Shown: positions 36,504 to 45,258 of the stretch, in pieces
Layout of the letters: the number at the start of each line of letters is the position of its first letter
Numbering within the stretch: position 1 is the first letter of the stretch
DNA from: Achromobacter sp. HZ34
Lineage (GTDB): Bacteria; Pseudomonadota; Gammaproteobacteria; Burkholderiales; Burkholderiaceae_B
NCBI RefSeq assembly: GCF_002209485.1
Contig: NZ_NJIX01000003.1
Coordinates: forward strand, 124,001 to 188,000
Length of the DNA: 64,000 nucleotides
Direction: 5' to 3'
Position numbers and translations under genes: made by a program
The notes under the pieces: model-generated
What the model was told of the DNA's origin: nothing
Databases searched by the model: none
The model's input: the letters and a program-made list of their open reading frames with translations, nothing else

Positions 36504-37523
36504 TTACTTGACCAGGAACCCCGCGCCCACCGGGTCATCGCGATCGATGGTCCAGCGCGCCGTGCCCAGGATGCTGGCCGTGCCCTTGACGGTGGGACGC
36601 ACGCCGCGCGTCCCGCCCAGGTCCACCTCGCCCAGCAGGCAGCCTTCGAAAGTACCGCTGCCCAGCAGGCCCTCCGACAGGATGGGCTGGTTCATGCCCA
36701 TGCGGCCGCGCGCCTCGAACATCGCCATCATGGCGCTGGTGCCGGTGCCGCCAGGAGAACGGTCCAGCAAGCCATGGCTGAAGACGTGCACGTTCTTGTA
36801 GAAGGCCCCCTCGATGGTCGCCGGATGCCAGAAGGTGACGTAATTCAGGTTGTTGATGTGCTTGCGCGTGGGATGCTGCACTTTGTACTGCGCATTGAGC
36901 TGGTCGCGCGCCAGCAGGCCCAGGCGCGACAACTCGCTGCCGTTCTCGGGCGAAATGCGCAGGGCGCAGTTCGTCAGGTCGATGATGCCGAAATAGTTGC
37001 CGCCCCAGACGATGTCCGCCTTCAGGTCGCCATAGCCCGGCAACGTGACGGGCAGATCCTGCACTGCCACGTAGGCGGGCACGTTCTCGAAGCGGGTCCA
37101 CAGCACCTTGTCGCCTTCCGACATTACTTCGGCCACGACCAGGCCCGCGGTGGTCTCGAAGCGGATGCGGGTCAGCCCTTCGGCGCCGCGCTGCACCAGC
37201 CCCAGGGCCACCATGGCCATGGCCACCGCGATGGTGCCGTGGCCGCACATATGCGAATACTCGGTGCCGTCGATGTAGATGAGGCCGGCGTCATAGTCGG
37301 GACTGGACGGCGGCGTCAGGAACACGCCGAACATGTCGCGATGCCCGCGCGGCTCGCGCATCAGCGCCAGGCGCAGCCAATCGTAGTTGGCTTCGAGAAA
37401 GGCACGCTTGGCCAGGATATCCGAGCCGGCGGGATAAGGAATGCCGCTATGGATGATGCACAGCGGTTCACCTTCGGTGTGGGTATAGATGACATCGAAC
37501 ACGTCTTGCTTGCGCATGACCAA
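36504..37523 (-). CDS. Proline racemase family protein with altered second catalytic residue
   Basis: 339 residues of the proline racemase / 4-hydroxyproline epimerase / trans-3-hydroxyproline dehydratase superfamily. The first catalytic site is intact (HMCGHGTIAV, C93). The second, normally DRSPCGTGT, here reads DRSPGGTGTSA, so the second catalytic Cys is Gly258; this was checked at the codon level (GGC). Family members with only one Cys tend to be dehydratases rather than racemases. It lies at the 3' end of a polyamine/opine-type ABC import operon, so it probably acts on the imported amino acid. Actual substrate unknown. Confidence 0.88.
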   Translation of the reverse strand: MVMRKQDVFDVIYTHTEGEPLCIIHSGIPYPAGSDILAKRAFLEANYDWLRLALMREPRGHRDMFGVFLTPPSSPDYDAGLIYIDGTEYSHMCGHGTIAVAMAMVALGLVQRGAEGLTRIRFETTAGLVVAEVMSEGDKVLWTRFENVPAYVAVQDLPVTLPGYGDLKADIVWGGNYFGIIDLTNCALRISPENGSELSRLGLLARDQLNAQYKVQHPTRKHINNLNYVTFWHPATIEGAFYKNVHVFSHGLLDRSPGGTGTSAMMAMFEARGRMGMNQPILSEGLLGSGTFEGCLLGEVDLGGTRGVRPTVKGTASILGTARWTIDRDDPVGAGFLVK

Positions 37524-37610
37524 TACTCCCGGAAGAAAAAGGGATGAAGAAAGGAAAAGGAAAAGGCGGCGCGGGGTCCGCCTGGGTTCAGCGTGGATAC
37601 ACGCGTGGGT

Positions 37611-38399
37611 TCAGCGTTTTTCTGACAGCATGTCCAGTCCCACCGTGAGGTCGAGGATGACGATGATCAGCACCGCGGCAATGATGGTCGCGCCGGAGAC
37701 GGCGGCGATGGTCGGATCTATCGTGTACTGCACATAGTTGAAGAGCTTGACGGGTATCGTGTTCAAGTCGGCGGTCGTATTGAAGATCGACAGTTCGACG
37801 TTGATGAAAGACGTGATGTAGGCCAGGATGGCACCCGTCACCAGCCCGGGCCGGATCCGCGGCAGCACGACCAGGAAGAAGGTCTGCCACGGTCCCGCGC
37901 CCAAGTCCGCTGACGCTTCTTCCAGCGCGCGCTGCTCCGGCGTCAACATGGCCAGCACGCTACGCAGCACGAAAGGCGCGACGATCACCGTGTGGCCGAT
38001 GGCCAGCGACAGGAAGCTGCGCGTCAGCCCGAACAGCCCGCCGAATTGCAGCAAGGCCGCGCCCAGCACGATATAAGGCAACACCAGCGGCGACAGCAGC
38101 AGCGCCGAGATGGCGCCCCTGCCGGGAAAGCGGCTACGGCTCAATGCCAGGGCGGCGGGCATCGAAAGCAGCACGGCCGCCAACGTAGCCACGCCGGCCA
38201 GCGCGGCGCTGGTCAGGAATGCCGACACGTACGAGGGATCGGCCAGGAACTTGCGGTACCAGTCCAGCGTCCAGCCCTGTGGCGGGAAAGCCAGGAAAGA
38301 CGTCGTGGTGACCGACGCACCCAGGATGACCACCAGGGGCAATGCCAGGTAGATCAGCGCAAGCCACGCCACCAGGCGCACGAGCATGCGGGCGATCAT
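37611..38399 (-). CDS. ABC transporter permease (PotC-like)
   Basis: 262-residue inner-membrane permease, six helices, start MIARMLVRLVAW. The EAA loop is EEASADLGAGPWQTFFLVVLPRIRPGL, the site that docks to the ATPase. The PotC/YdcV type is recognised by the N-terminal ALPLVVILGASVTTTSFLAFPPQGWTLDWY pattern. It overlaps the PotB-like permease gene by 4 bases (ATGA). Confidence 0.92.
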   Translation of the reverse strand: MIARMLVRLVAWLALIYLALPLVVILGASVTTTSFLAFPPQGWTLDWYRKFLADPSYVSAFLTSAALAGVATLAAVLLSMPAALALSRSRFPGRGAISALLLSPLVLPYIVLGAALLQFGGLFGLTRSFLSLAIGHTVIVAPFVLRSVLAMLTPEQRALEEASADLGAGPWQTFFLVVLPRIRPGLVTGAILAYITSFINVELSIFNTTADLNTIPVKLFNYVQYTIDPTIAAVSGATIIAAVLIIVILDLTVGLDMLSEKR

Positions 38400-39241
38400 G
38401 CCGTCCTCCCGCCCGCCTGGCCCAGGCGATTCGCCGCGGCCACCAGGATCAAGGTGAGCACCAGCAGCACGATGCTCAATGCGCCGCCGTGATACTGGTC
38501 GAACACGCTGGCGTACTGCTGGAAGATCAGCACGGCGAGCACCGTCACCCGGCCGCCGGACAGCAAGGCCGGCGTCACGTAGGCGCTGACCGCCAGCGTC
38601 AGCACCATGATGGCGCCGCTGATCACCCCGGGCAGCGTCAGCGGCAGCGTGACGTGCAGAAAGGTCTGCCAAGGCGCGGCGCCCAGGTCGGACGAGGCCT
38701 GTTCGAGCGCGGGATCGACCCGCGCCAATGTGTTGCCCACCGCCAGCACGACAAAAGGCAGCAACACGTAGACCATGCCGATGAGTATTCCCAGCTCCGT
38801 GCCCAGGAAGCGCATGGGCCGGTCCAGCAGGCCCATGCCCTGCAGCGCGTCGTTGACCAGGCCGTTGCGGCCCAGCATGACCATCCAGCCGAAGGAGCGC
38901 ACGATGTTGCTGGTGAATAGCGGCACCACCAGGATGATGATGCACGCGCGACGCCAGGCGCTCCAGCGCACGATGCGGACCAGGTACCACGCCAGGGGAT
39001 AGCCCAGCAGGGTGCACACCAGAGTGGTGCCCAGGCCGATGCGAAACGTGGTGGCGATCACTTCCCAGTGGTAGCCGTCAAGCAGGATGCCCGTGTAGTT
39101 GGCCAACGTAAAGCGGCGGCCGTCGCGCGCCATCACGCTGGCCAGCGCCACCACGCACAGCGGCGCCAGGAAAAAGGCCGTGAAGAAAGCCATGGGCAGC
39201 CCCAGCAGCAGGACCGGCGCATAGCGGCGGGCGCTGGTCAT
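38396..39241 (-). CDS. ABC transporter permease (PotB-like)
   Basis: 281-residue partner permease, start MTSARRYAPVLLL. Six helices; the EAA loop is EQASSDLGAAPWQTFLHVTLPLTLPGV. The order ATPase, PotB-like, PotC-like with 4-base overlaps at both joints shows tight translational coupling. The substrate class of such systems includes polyamines, opines, amino-acid derivatives and other small cations. Confidence 0.92.
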   Translation of the reverse strand: MTSARRYAPVLLLGLPMAFFTAFFLAPLCVVALASVMARDGRRFTLANYTGILLDGYHWEVIATTFRIGLGTTLVCTLLGYPLAWYLVRIVRWSAWRRACIIILVVPLFTSNIVRSFGWMVMLGRNGLVNDALQGMGLLDRPMRFLGTELGILIGMVYVLLPFVVLAVGNTLARVDPALEQASSDLGAAPWQTFLHVTLPLTLPGVISGAIMVLTLAVSAYVTPALLSGGRVTVLAVLIFQQYASVFDQYHGGALSIVLLVLTLILVAAANRLGQAGGRTA

Positions 39242-40308
39242 GACGCATTCCCGATCAAGTGCAGGCGCGCGGGATCGAAGGCCAGCGCAACGGTAGTGCC
39301 CACCGTCAGTCCGCAATCGTCGCCCGGCATCCTGGCCTGCAGCGGCACACCCGCCGATTGCGCAAGCACCACCGTGTGGCTGCCGGCGCGTACCACGTCG
39401 GTGACACGCGCGGCGAGACGCGGCGCGCGCGCCATGCTGTCTCCCGGCATCGGAATGAGATCCTCGGGCCGGAGCACCGCCGTGCCGCGCATGGGCACCG
39501 CGCCGCTCGCAGGCAGTGACGCCACGGGCACGTCCAGCCCGGCCAATCCGGTCATGCGCAGCAGCTCGCCCTGCCGCACGAAAGGCAGCAGGTTCGCCTC
39601 GCCGATGAATTCGGCGACGAAGCGCGACGCGGGCGCACGATAGATTTGCGGACCCGTTCCCACCTGTTCGATGCGGCCACCGTTCATGACCACGATGCGG
39701 TCCGCCATGGTCATGGCCTCTTCCTGGTCATGCGTCACGAACACAAAAGCGATACCCAGGCGCTCCTGCAGATGTTTCAGTTCGAACTGCATGCGGCGGC
39801 GCAGCTTGAGGTCGAGCGCCGACAAGGGTTCGTCCAGCAACAGCAGCTTCGGCGCATTGACGATGGCGCGCGCCAGCGCCACGCGCTGCTGCTGCCCGCC
39901 CGACATGTCACGCGGGTAGCGCGCACCCATGCTTTCCAGGCCCACCATCGCCAATGCGTCCAGCGCACGCCGCCGTGCATCGGCGCGGGTGGCACCCTGG
40001 CGGCGCGGACCATATGCCACGTTCTGCTCGACGGTCATGTGCGGGAACAAGGCGTAGTTCTGGAACACCGTGTTCAATGGCCTGCGGTGCGCAGGCAGGC
40101 GACCCACGTCCTCGCCGTCGATGGCGATGCGCCCCCCGTCGACAGGCAGGAATCCCGCGATGGCGCGCAACAGCGAGGTCTTGCCGCAGCCGCTAGGCCC
40201 CAGCAGCGCGACGAATTCGCCCTGGCTCACCTGCAGATCGACGGCATCCAGCGCCTGATGCGTGCCGTAGCGCTTGCTCACGCCCTGGACGTCCAATAAC
40301 ACCGACAT
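39238..40308 (-). CDS. ABC transporter ATP-binding protein (PotA-like)
   Basis: 356 residues. Walker A GPSGCGKTSLL, signature MSGGQQQRVALARAI, Walker B LLLLDEPLSALD and the switch His in VFVTHDQEEAMTM are all intact. The C-terminal ~100 residues form the TOBE domain typical of PotA/MalK-type importers (TAVLRPEDLIP). It energises the two permeases downstream; the binding protein is encoded just upstream. Confidence 0.94.
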   Translation of the reverse strand: MSVLLDVQGVSKRYGTHQALDAVDLQVSQGEFVALLGPSGCGKTSLLRAIAGFLPVDGGRIAIDGEDVGRLPAHRRPLNTVFQNYALFPHMTVEQNVAYGPRRQGATRADARRRALDALAMVGLESMGARYPRDMSGGQQQRVALARAIVNAPKLLLLDEPLSALDLKLRRRMQFELKHLQERLGIAFVFVTHDQEEAMTMADRIVVMNGGRIEQVGTGPQIYRAPASRFVAEFIGEANLLPFVRQGELLRMTGLAGLDVPVASLPASGAVPMRGTAVLRPEDLIPMPGDSMARAPRLAARVTDVVRAGSHTVVLAQSAGVPLQARMPGDDCGLTVGTTVALAFDPARLHLIGNAS

Positions 40309-40350
40309 GTTCTACCGCTCCTGATGGCAACGTGGCAGGTTCAGCCTGGA

Positions 40351-41397
40351 TCAACGCTTGGCGGCCGCGACCTTGCGGTTCCACGCATCGGTGATTTCCG
40401 CGCGGCGCGCGTTGACCTCGTTCCAGTCCAGCAGCCTCAGGTCAGCCACCGAGCCTTTCTCGCCCCACGGCAACTTGCGCGCCGTCTCCGGGGCCACCGT
40501 CACCCCTTGCACCGACGGTCCCAGGTAGAGCTTGGTGGCCAGGCAACTGGAGGCCGCCGGCGTCAGCGCGGTATCGATAAATTTCTGCGCGGCAGCCTTG
40601 TTGGGCGCGCCCTTGACCAGATGCAGGCGCGCATCGGTCGCCCACACGCCCTCTTGCGGCACCGTGAAGCCGATCGGCAGGCCTTTGTCGATGAGGTCCC
40701 AGGCGCCGACGTTGAAGTGCGCGCCGATCACCGCTTCGCCCGACTGGAAGGCATTGGTCGCGGCGCCCGAACTGTCGAAAAACAGCGCCGTGTCCAGCCT
40801 GGCCAGCCGCTCGTAAAGCGGATCCAGGTTTTTCAGGTCGACGCCCCACACCTTCGCCATGAAGAACACGAAGGGCACGCCCGCGGAATTTGCCGGCGAC
40901 GGTATCGCAATGGCGCCGGCATATTCAGGCTTCCACAGGTCCTTCCAGCTCTTGGGCGGCGACTTCACTTCCTTGGTGCTGTAGGTCAGGCCCAGCGAGT
41001 AATAGCCCGTACCCACCGCGTACACCTGCGCGGCCTGGCGGTAGACGGCCTGCGGCAAGGCATGCGCCAGGTTCGGAATCCGGGCGGGATCCAGGGAGTC
41101 GAGCACGCCGGCGGCCTGCGCCAGTTCGCTGATGCCACCGTCCATCCAGGCGACGTCGATGGTCGGGGCACCCTTCTGCTGCTGCAGCTTGGCCAGCGTC
41201 GTGGTCGAGGTACCGACCTCCGGCGTCACCGTGATGCCGGTAGCCTTGGTGAACGGATCGGCGACGCAAGCCTTGAAGGCGTCGCCCCAGTTGCCGCCAT
41301 ACCAGGCGACCGTGATGCGCTCGGCGGCGGCGAGCGGTGCGAACAGCGTGGCGGCGACCGCGGCAGCGGACACGGCGAGACGGATGGATAAGGCCAT
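40351..41397 (-). CDS. ABC transporter periplasmic substrate-binding protein (PotD-like)
   Basis: 348 residues from MALSIRLAVSA with a Sec signal ending near LAAAERITVAWYGG. The fold is that of PotD/opine-type binding proteins: VAWYGGNWGDAFKACVADPFTKATG, PTIDVAWMDGG and PEYAGAIAIPSPANSAG. First gene of the importer operon; it faces a GlxA-type regulator across 89 bp. The racemase-like enzyme at the end of the operon suggests the ligand is an amino-acid-like compound such as a proline derivative, which is inference. Confidence 0.9.
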   Translation of the reverse strand: MALSIRLAVSAAAVAATLFAPLAAAERITVAWYGGNWGDAFKACVADPFTKATGITVTPEVGTSTTTLAKLQQQKGAPTIDVAWMDGGISELAQAAGVLDSLDPARIPNLAHALPQAVYRQAAQVYAVGTGYYSLGLTYSTKEVKSPPKSWKDLWKPEYAGAIAIPSPANSAGVPFVFFMAKVWGVDLKNLDPLYERLARLDTALFFDSSGAATNAFQSGEAVIGAHFNVGAWDLIDKGLPIGFTVPQEGVWATDARLHLVKGAPNKAAAQKFIDTALTPAASSCLATKLYLGPSVQGVTVAPETARKLPWGEKGSVADLRLLDWNEVNARRAEITDAWNRKVAAAKR

Positions 41398-41486
41398 GGC
41401 GAGATTCCCCTTGTGCTGTAGCACGGGCCTCGGACGGACCCGCGAGAACATAGTGCGCCCCCCCGGGCAAACCGGGATAGAAGACG

Positions 41487-42539
41487 GTGGTCAAAAACTT
41501 GAATAATTGCGACATGATCGACCGCCCGACGTCCGCCACTAAAGACCCACAGACCAAACCCTCGGGAAAACCCGAGTTATCTGTCGGCATACTGCTGCTC
41601 GACCAGTTCACGTTGGCGGCCTTTTCGGGCTTTGTCGATGCGCTGCGCCTGGCGGGCGACCATGGCGGGCTGAGCCGCCGCATCCATGCGACCTGGCGGG
41701 TGATGAGCTGGGATGGCCTGCCCAGGACTTCCAGCGCCGGCCTGACCCTGGCGGTGGACGGCGCCCTGGCGGCCGACCCGGCCGAGTTCGACTACATCGC
41801 CATCTGCGGCGGCAACGATTATCCGAACATGCACCTGCCCGCGCCTTTGCGGGACTGGCTGCACCTGGCCGTCGAACGCCGCGTGCGCCTGCTCGGCATT
41901 TGCACCGCCACGTTCGCGCTGGCGCAGGCCGGCTTGCTGGGCTCGCGTTCGGTGTGCGTCCATTGGAACGTGCTGGATGCATTCCGCGCGCGCTTTCCAG
42001 CCGTGCGCGCGACGGTGGACCAGTTGTTCATCGATGAAGGCGACCTGATCACCTGCGCCGGTTCCACCGCGGCGATAGACTTGGCGCTGTATCTGGTGGA
42101 ACGCCACTGCGGCCGCGACAAGGCGCAGCAAGCGGTGCGCCACATGATGCTGCAGGGTGTGCGTCCGGCGCGCATGCCGCAGGCGCATTTCTACACCGAT
42201 GTCTCCGCGATCCAGGATCTGCGCGTGCGCCAGGCCGCGCACTTCATCGAACAACGTGTGGACGACCCGCCCTCGCTGGATGCCATCGCTCGCTACGTGG
42301 GCGTGGGCCGGCGCCAACTCGAACGCGCCTTTCAACAGGCGCTTGGCGTCAGCCCCATCGCGTTCCGGCGCGATCTGCGCCTGCAGTACGGGCGCTGGCT
42401 GCTGGAACAAAGCGGGCTACCCGTGACCCAGGTAGCGCTGGATTGCGGCTTCGCCGACGGCGCGCACTTCGCCCGCGAATTCCGCGGCCGTTTCGGTGTC
42501 ACGCCACGGCAATACAAACGGACGCGCATGGCGTCCTGA
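41487..42539 (+). CDS. GlxA family transcriptional regulator (DJ-1/PfpI plus AraC HTH)
   Basis: Up to 350 residues. The start is GTG at 41487, with an ATG 27 bases later (MIDRPTS) as alternative. The N-terminal class-I glutamine amidotransferase-like domain has SVGILLLDQFTLAAFSGFVDALRLAGD and the nucleophile-elbow-like LGICTATFALAQAGLL; the C-terminal AraC HTH has LDAIARYVGVGRRQLERAFQQALGVSPIAF. GlxA-type regulators such as ArgR, CdhR and GbdR sense small amino or quaternary-amine compounds. Divergent placement makes it the likely activator of the importer/racemase operon. Confidence 0.92.
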   Translation: MVKNLNNCDMIDRPTSATKDPQTKPSGKPELSVGILLLDQFTLAAFSGFVDALRLAGDHGGLSRRIHATWRVMSWDGLPRTSSAGLTLAVDGALAADPAEFDYIAICGGNDYPNMHLPAPLRDWLHLAVERRVRLLGICTATFALAQAGLLGSRSVCVHWNVLDAFRARFPAVRATVDQLFIDEGDLITCAGSTAAIDLALYLVERHCGRDKAQQAVRHMMLQGVRPARMPQAHFYTDVSAIQDLRVRQAAHFIEQRVDDPPSLDAIARYVGVGRRQLERAFQQALGVSPIAFRRDLRLQYGRWLLEQSGLPVTQVALDCGFADGAHFAREFRGRFGVTPRQYKRTRMAS

Positions 42540-42630
42540 GAACGGCGGCGAGCACGGCCACGCAAGGCCCCCCGGCGGGCGGCAAGGGGTCCGCAAGGCG
42601 TTCGCGACAGGCCCACACGAAGCGCACGCC

Positions 42631-44064
42631 TCAGGCCTGCTCGCCACGCGGTCCCATCAACGCCGCCACCTGCTTCCACACCGTCTGGTTGTCCGCCATG
42701 CTGACCGTGAAGCGCATATACGTCGACGGTGCCTGGGTCGGCGAGAACAGCGTGCCGGGCGCCAGCAGCAAGCCTTGTTCGGCCGCCGTGCGCGCCAGCG
42801 ATTCCGAATCGCGTCCGCAGTCGGCCCACACGAACATGCCCGCCTGCGGGGCGTGCGGAATCTGGAAGCCCAGCCGCAACAGCTGCCGCATGCAGCGCTC
42901 GCGCGCCTCGTCCACCCGATTGCGCACGCGCTCCATGTGCAGGCGGTACTGTCCCTCCGCCAGGATGCGGTGCACCACTCTCTCGCCCAATTCCGACGAG
43001 GTCAGGCCGGACAGCATCTTCAGGTCGGTCAGCTGCTGCTGGATGGCCGGCGCCGCCGCCACATAGCCGACGCGCAGGCTGGCCGCCATCATCTTGGAAA
43101 AACCGCCGACGAAGATCACGCGCTGCAGGCGGTCCAGCGTCGCCAGGCGCATGGCCTTGCCGGGATGCAGCTCGGCATAGGTGTCGTCCTCGACGACCAT
43201 GAAGTCATGCTTCTCGGCAATGCGCAGCACGTCGTAGACGGCGCCGGCCGGCAGGCTATGGCCGGTTGGATTGTGCACGGCGCTATTGACGATGAACAGC
43301 TTGGGCTTGTGTTGCGCGGCCAAGCGCTCCAGGGCGGCGATGTCGTAGCCGTCCCGCGTGCGCGGCACACCCACCACCCGCGCGCCGAACGCGGCCAGGC
43401 GGCCGAAGACCAGGAACCAGGCGGGATCCTCGACCAGCACCGTGTCGCCGGGTTGCACCAGCAAGCGTGCGATCAGGTCCAGGCCTTCGGTGACACCGGC
43501 GGTGGTCAGCAGGTTTTCGTCGGGGTGCGCGGGGATGTCCATGCCTTGCAGTTGCGCCGCCAGCTGCTGGCGCAGGGCCGGCAGGCCTTGCGGATGGCCG
43601 TAGCTCACGAGGTTGCCGCGCACGCTGCGCCCGACCGCGCGTACCGCGCCGGCCACCATTTCCGGGTCCAGCCATTCGGGCGGCAGCAGGCCGGCGCCGC
43701 CCGGCATGCCCGGGGTGGCCGATTCGCGGAACATGCTGCGCAGCAGCCAAGCGATGTCGATGCGCGCCGGGGCGTGCGGCGCTTGCGGGACGGGAAGCGG
43801 TTGCGGCGGCAAGGCGCGCGGGGCCACGAAGAACCCGGCGCCACGGCGCGAGTTGACCAGGCCGCGGGCGGCCAGTTTCTCGTAGGCCTCGACCACGGTG
43901 AAGCGGCTCACGCCGGCCTGGCCGGCCATGGTGCGTATGGAGGGCAGGCGCGCACCGGGACGCAAGACATCGTCCTCGATGCGCCGCGCCAGGTCGGCCG
44001 CCAGCTGCGTCGCCAACGTCGCATCGGCGCCGCGCACCGGCTGCCAGGAGAGAGAAGTGTTCAT
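42631..44064 (-). CDS. MocR-type PLP-dependent transcriptional regulator
   Basis: 477 residues: GntR winged helix (about 10-80; LPSIRTMAGQAGVSRFTVVEAYEKLAARGLV) joined to a fold-type-I aminotransferase domain. PLP residues are seen in NPTGHS (N265) and GGFSKMMAASLRVGY with Schiff-base K324. MocR proteins usually sense PLP or an amino compound rather than catalyse transamination. Divergent from an EamA-LysE exporter pair, it probably regulates them through the repeats in the gap. It could also be a true aminotransferase, but the fused HTH makes that unlikely. Confidence 0.92.
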   Translation of the reverse strand: MNTSLSWQPVRGADATLATQLAADLARRIEDDVLRPGARLPSIRTMAGQAGVSRFTVVEAYEKLAARGLVNSRRGAGFFVAPRALPPQPLPVPQAPHAPARIDIAWLLRSMFRESATPGMPGGAGLLPPEWLDPEMVAGAVRAVGRSVRGNLVSYGHPQGLPALRQQLAAQLQGMDIPAHPDENLLTTAGVTEGLDLIARLLVQPGDTVLVEDPAWFLVFGRLAAFGARVVGVPRTRDGYDIAALERLAAQHKPKLFIVNSAVHNPTGHSLPAGAVYDVLRIAEKHDFMVVEDDTYAELHPGKAMRLATLDRLQRVIFVGGFSKMMAASLRVGYVAAAPAIQQQLTDLKMLSGLTSSELGERVVHRILAEGQYRLHMERVRNRVDEARERCMRQLLRLGFQIPHAPQAGMFVWADCGRDSESLARTAAEQGLLLAPGTLFSPTQAPSTYMRFTVSMADNQTVWKQVAALMGPRGEQA

Positions 44065-44160
44065 GGTTGTCAGGGTAAGAAAAACGTCCGCCCGCGTCGC
44101 CGCAAGCGCCAGCCCCTCAGGAGCCGGACGCAACTGTCATGGGTAAACGACCAGGCCAGT

Positions 44161-44200
44161 TCTCAGAGTTATCTGAGAAAGTGTACCGGTACTGTACCGC
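44161..44200. promoter_or_regulatory. Candidate MocR operators between the regulator and EamA genes
   Basis: Two well-formed elements sit side by side. The first is a perfect 8-bp inverted repeat TTCTCAGA-GTTA-TCTGAGAA (44161-44180). The second is GTACCGGTACTGTACCG, containing GTACCG twice at an 11-base step (44184-44200). Direct repeats one helical turn apart are the usual MocR target layout. Confidence 0.6.
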
Positions 44201-44271
44201 ACACCTTACGTAGAGTGTCAGGTATACAGGCGAACCGGCAATCCGGATTCGCCCTGATGCCGGAGACACGC

Positions 44272-45258
44272 ATGCCATCCCCCACTTCATCCCTGCCCGC
44301 CGGGCCAAATACCTTAGCCGTCGCCTCAGCCACCGGGCCTGCCACCAGAGCCGCCGTTGGCGCAGCCATCGCCAGTCTTGCCCCGTCCCGCTGGGAAGGC
44401 TACGGCTACGGCCTCATCGGCGTCCTGATCTTCAGCCTCACCCTGCCCATGTCGCGCATCGCCGTGGCCGAGCTGCATCCCCTGCTGGTCGGGCTGGGCC
44501 GCGCGCTGGCCGCGGCGGTGCCGGCCATCCTCATGCTGTGGCTGACCCGCAGCCGCCGCCCCACCCGCAAGGAATGGCGCGCGGTCATCCTGGCGGCGCT
44601 GGGCGTGGTGCTGGGCTGGCCGCTGGCCTCGACGCTGGCCATGCGCACGGTGCCATCGGCCCACGGCGCGGTCATCAACGGCCTGCTGCCGCTGTGCACC
44701 GCCGCGTTCGCCGCCCTGGGCACGGGCGAACGCCCCTCCGGCCGCTTCTGGCTGTGGGCACTGGCGGGCGCCGCGTTGGTGGTGGGCTTTGCACTGCGCG
44801 AAGGCGGCGGCACCCCGCAACCCGGCGACCTGTGGCTGCTGCTGGCGGTACTGCTGGGCGGCATGGGCTATGCGCAGGGCGCCCAAGCGGCCCGCACGCT
44901 GGGCGGCTGGCGCACCATCTGCTGGGCACTGGCCATCAGCGCGCCCTTCATCGCCGTGCCGGTGGGCTGGCTGGCCTGGCAGGCGCCGGCCGCGCCTACC
45001 CCGATGGCCTGGCTGGCCCTGGGCTATCTGGCGTTCTTCTCGATGTTCATCGGTTTTTTCGCCTGGTATCGCGGCCTGGCGCAAGGCGGTATCGCCAAGG
45101 TCGGGCAGGTGCAGCTGCTGCAACCCTTCCTGACGGTCGTGGCCGCGGCCCTCTTCTTCCAGGAAGCGGTGCCGCCCAGCACCTTGATATGCGCGCTGGC
45201 CGTGATCGCCGTCATCGCCGCCGGCCGCCGCGCCGCCGTGCGGGGAGCGCGTCCATGA
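44272..45258 (+). CDS. EamA/DMT family exporter
   Basis: 328 residues, ten membrane helices in two EamA halves (LIGVLIFSLTLPMSRIAVAEL; LLLAVLLGGMGYAQGAQAAR). The start MPSPTSSLP is preferred because GGAGA lies five bases ahead of it; a long open frame further upstream is antisense to the MocR gene and not real. Such proteins export amino acids or other small metabolites. It overlaps the LysE gene by 4 bases (ATGA). Confidence 0.9.
   Translation: MPSPTSSLPAGPNTLAVASATGPATRAAVGAAIASLAPSRWEGYGYGLIGVLIFSLTLPMSRIAVAELHPLLVGLGRALAAAVPAILMLWLTRSRRPTRKEWRAVILAALGVVLGWPLASTLAMRTVPSAHGAVINGLLPLCTAAFAALGTGERPSGRFWLWALAGAALVVGFALREGGGTPQPGDLWLLLAVLLGGMGYAQGAQAARTLGGWRTICWALAISAPFIAVPVGWLAWQAPAAPTPMAWLALGYLAFFSMFIGFFAWYRGLAQGGIAKVGQVQLLQPFLTVVAAALFFQEAVPPSTLICALAVIAVIAAGRRAAVRGARP

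Noticed and set aside
42496-44256. Very long + strand open frame leading into the EamA gene
   Set aside because: It is antisense to the complete MocR gene, which has clear motifs; only the part from 44272 has membrane-protein character and a ribosome-binding site.
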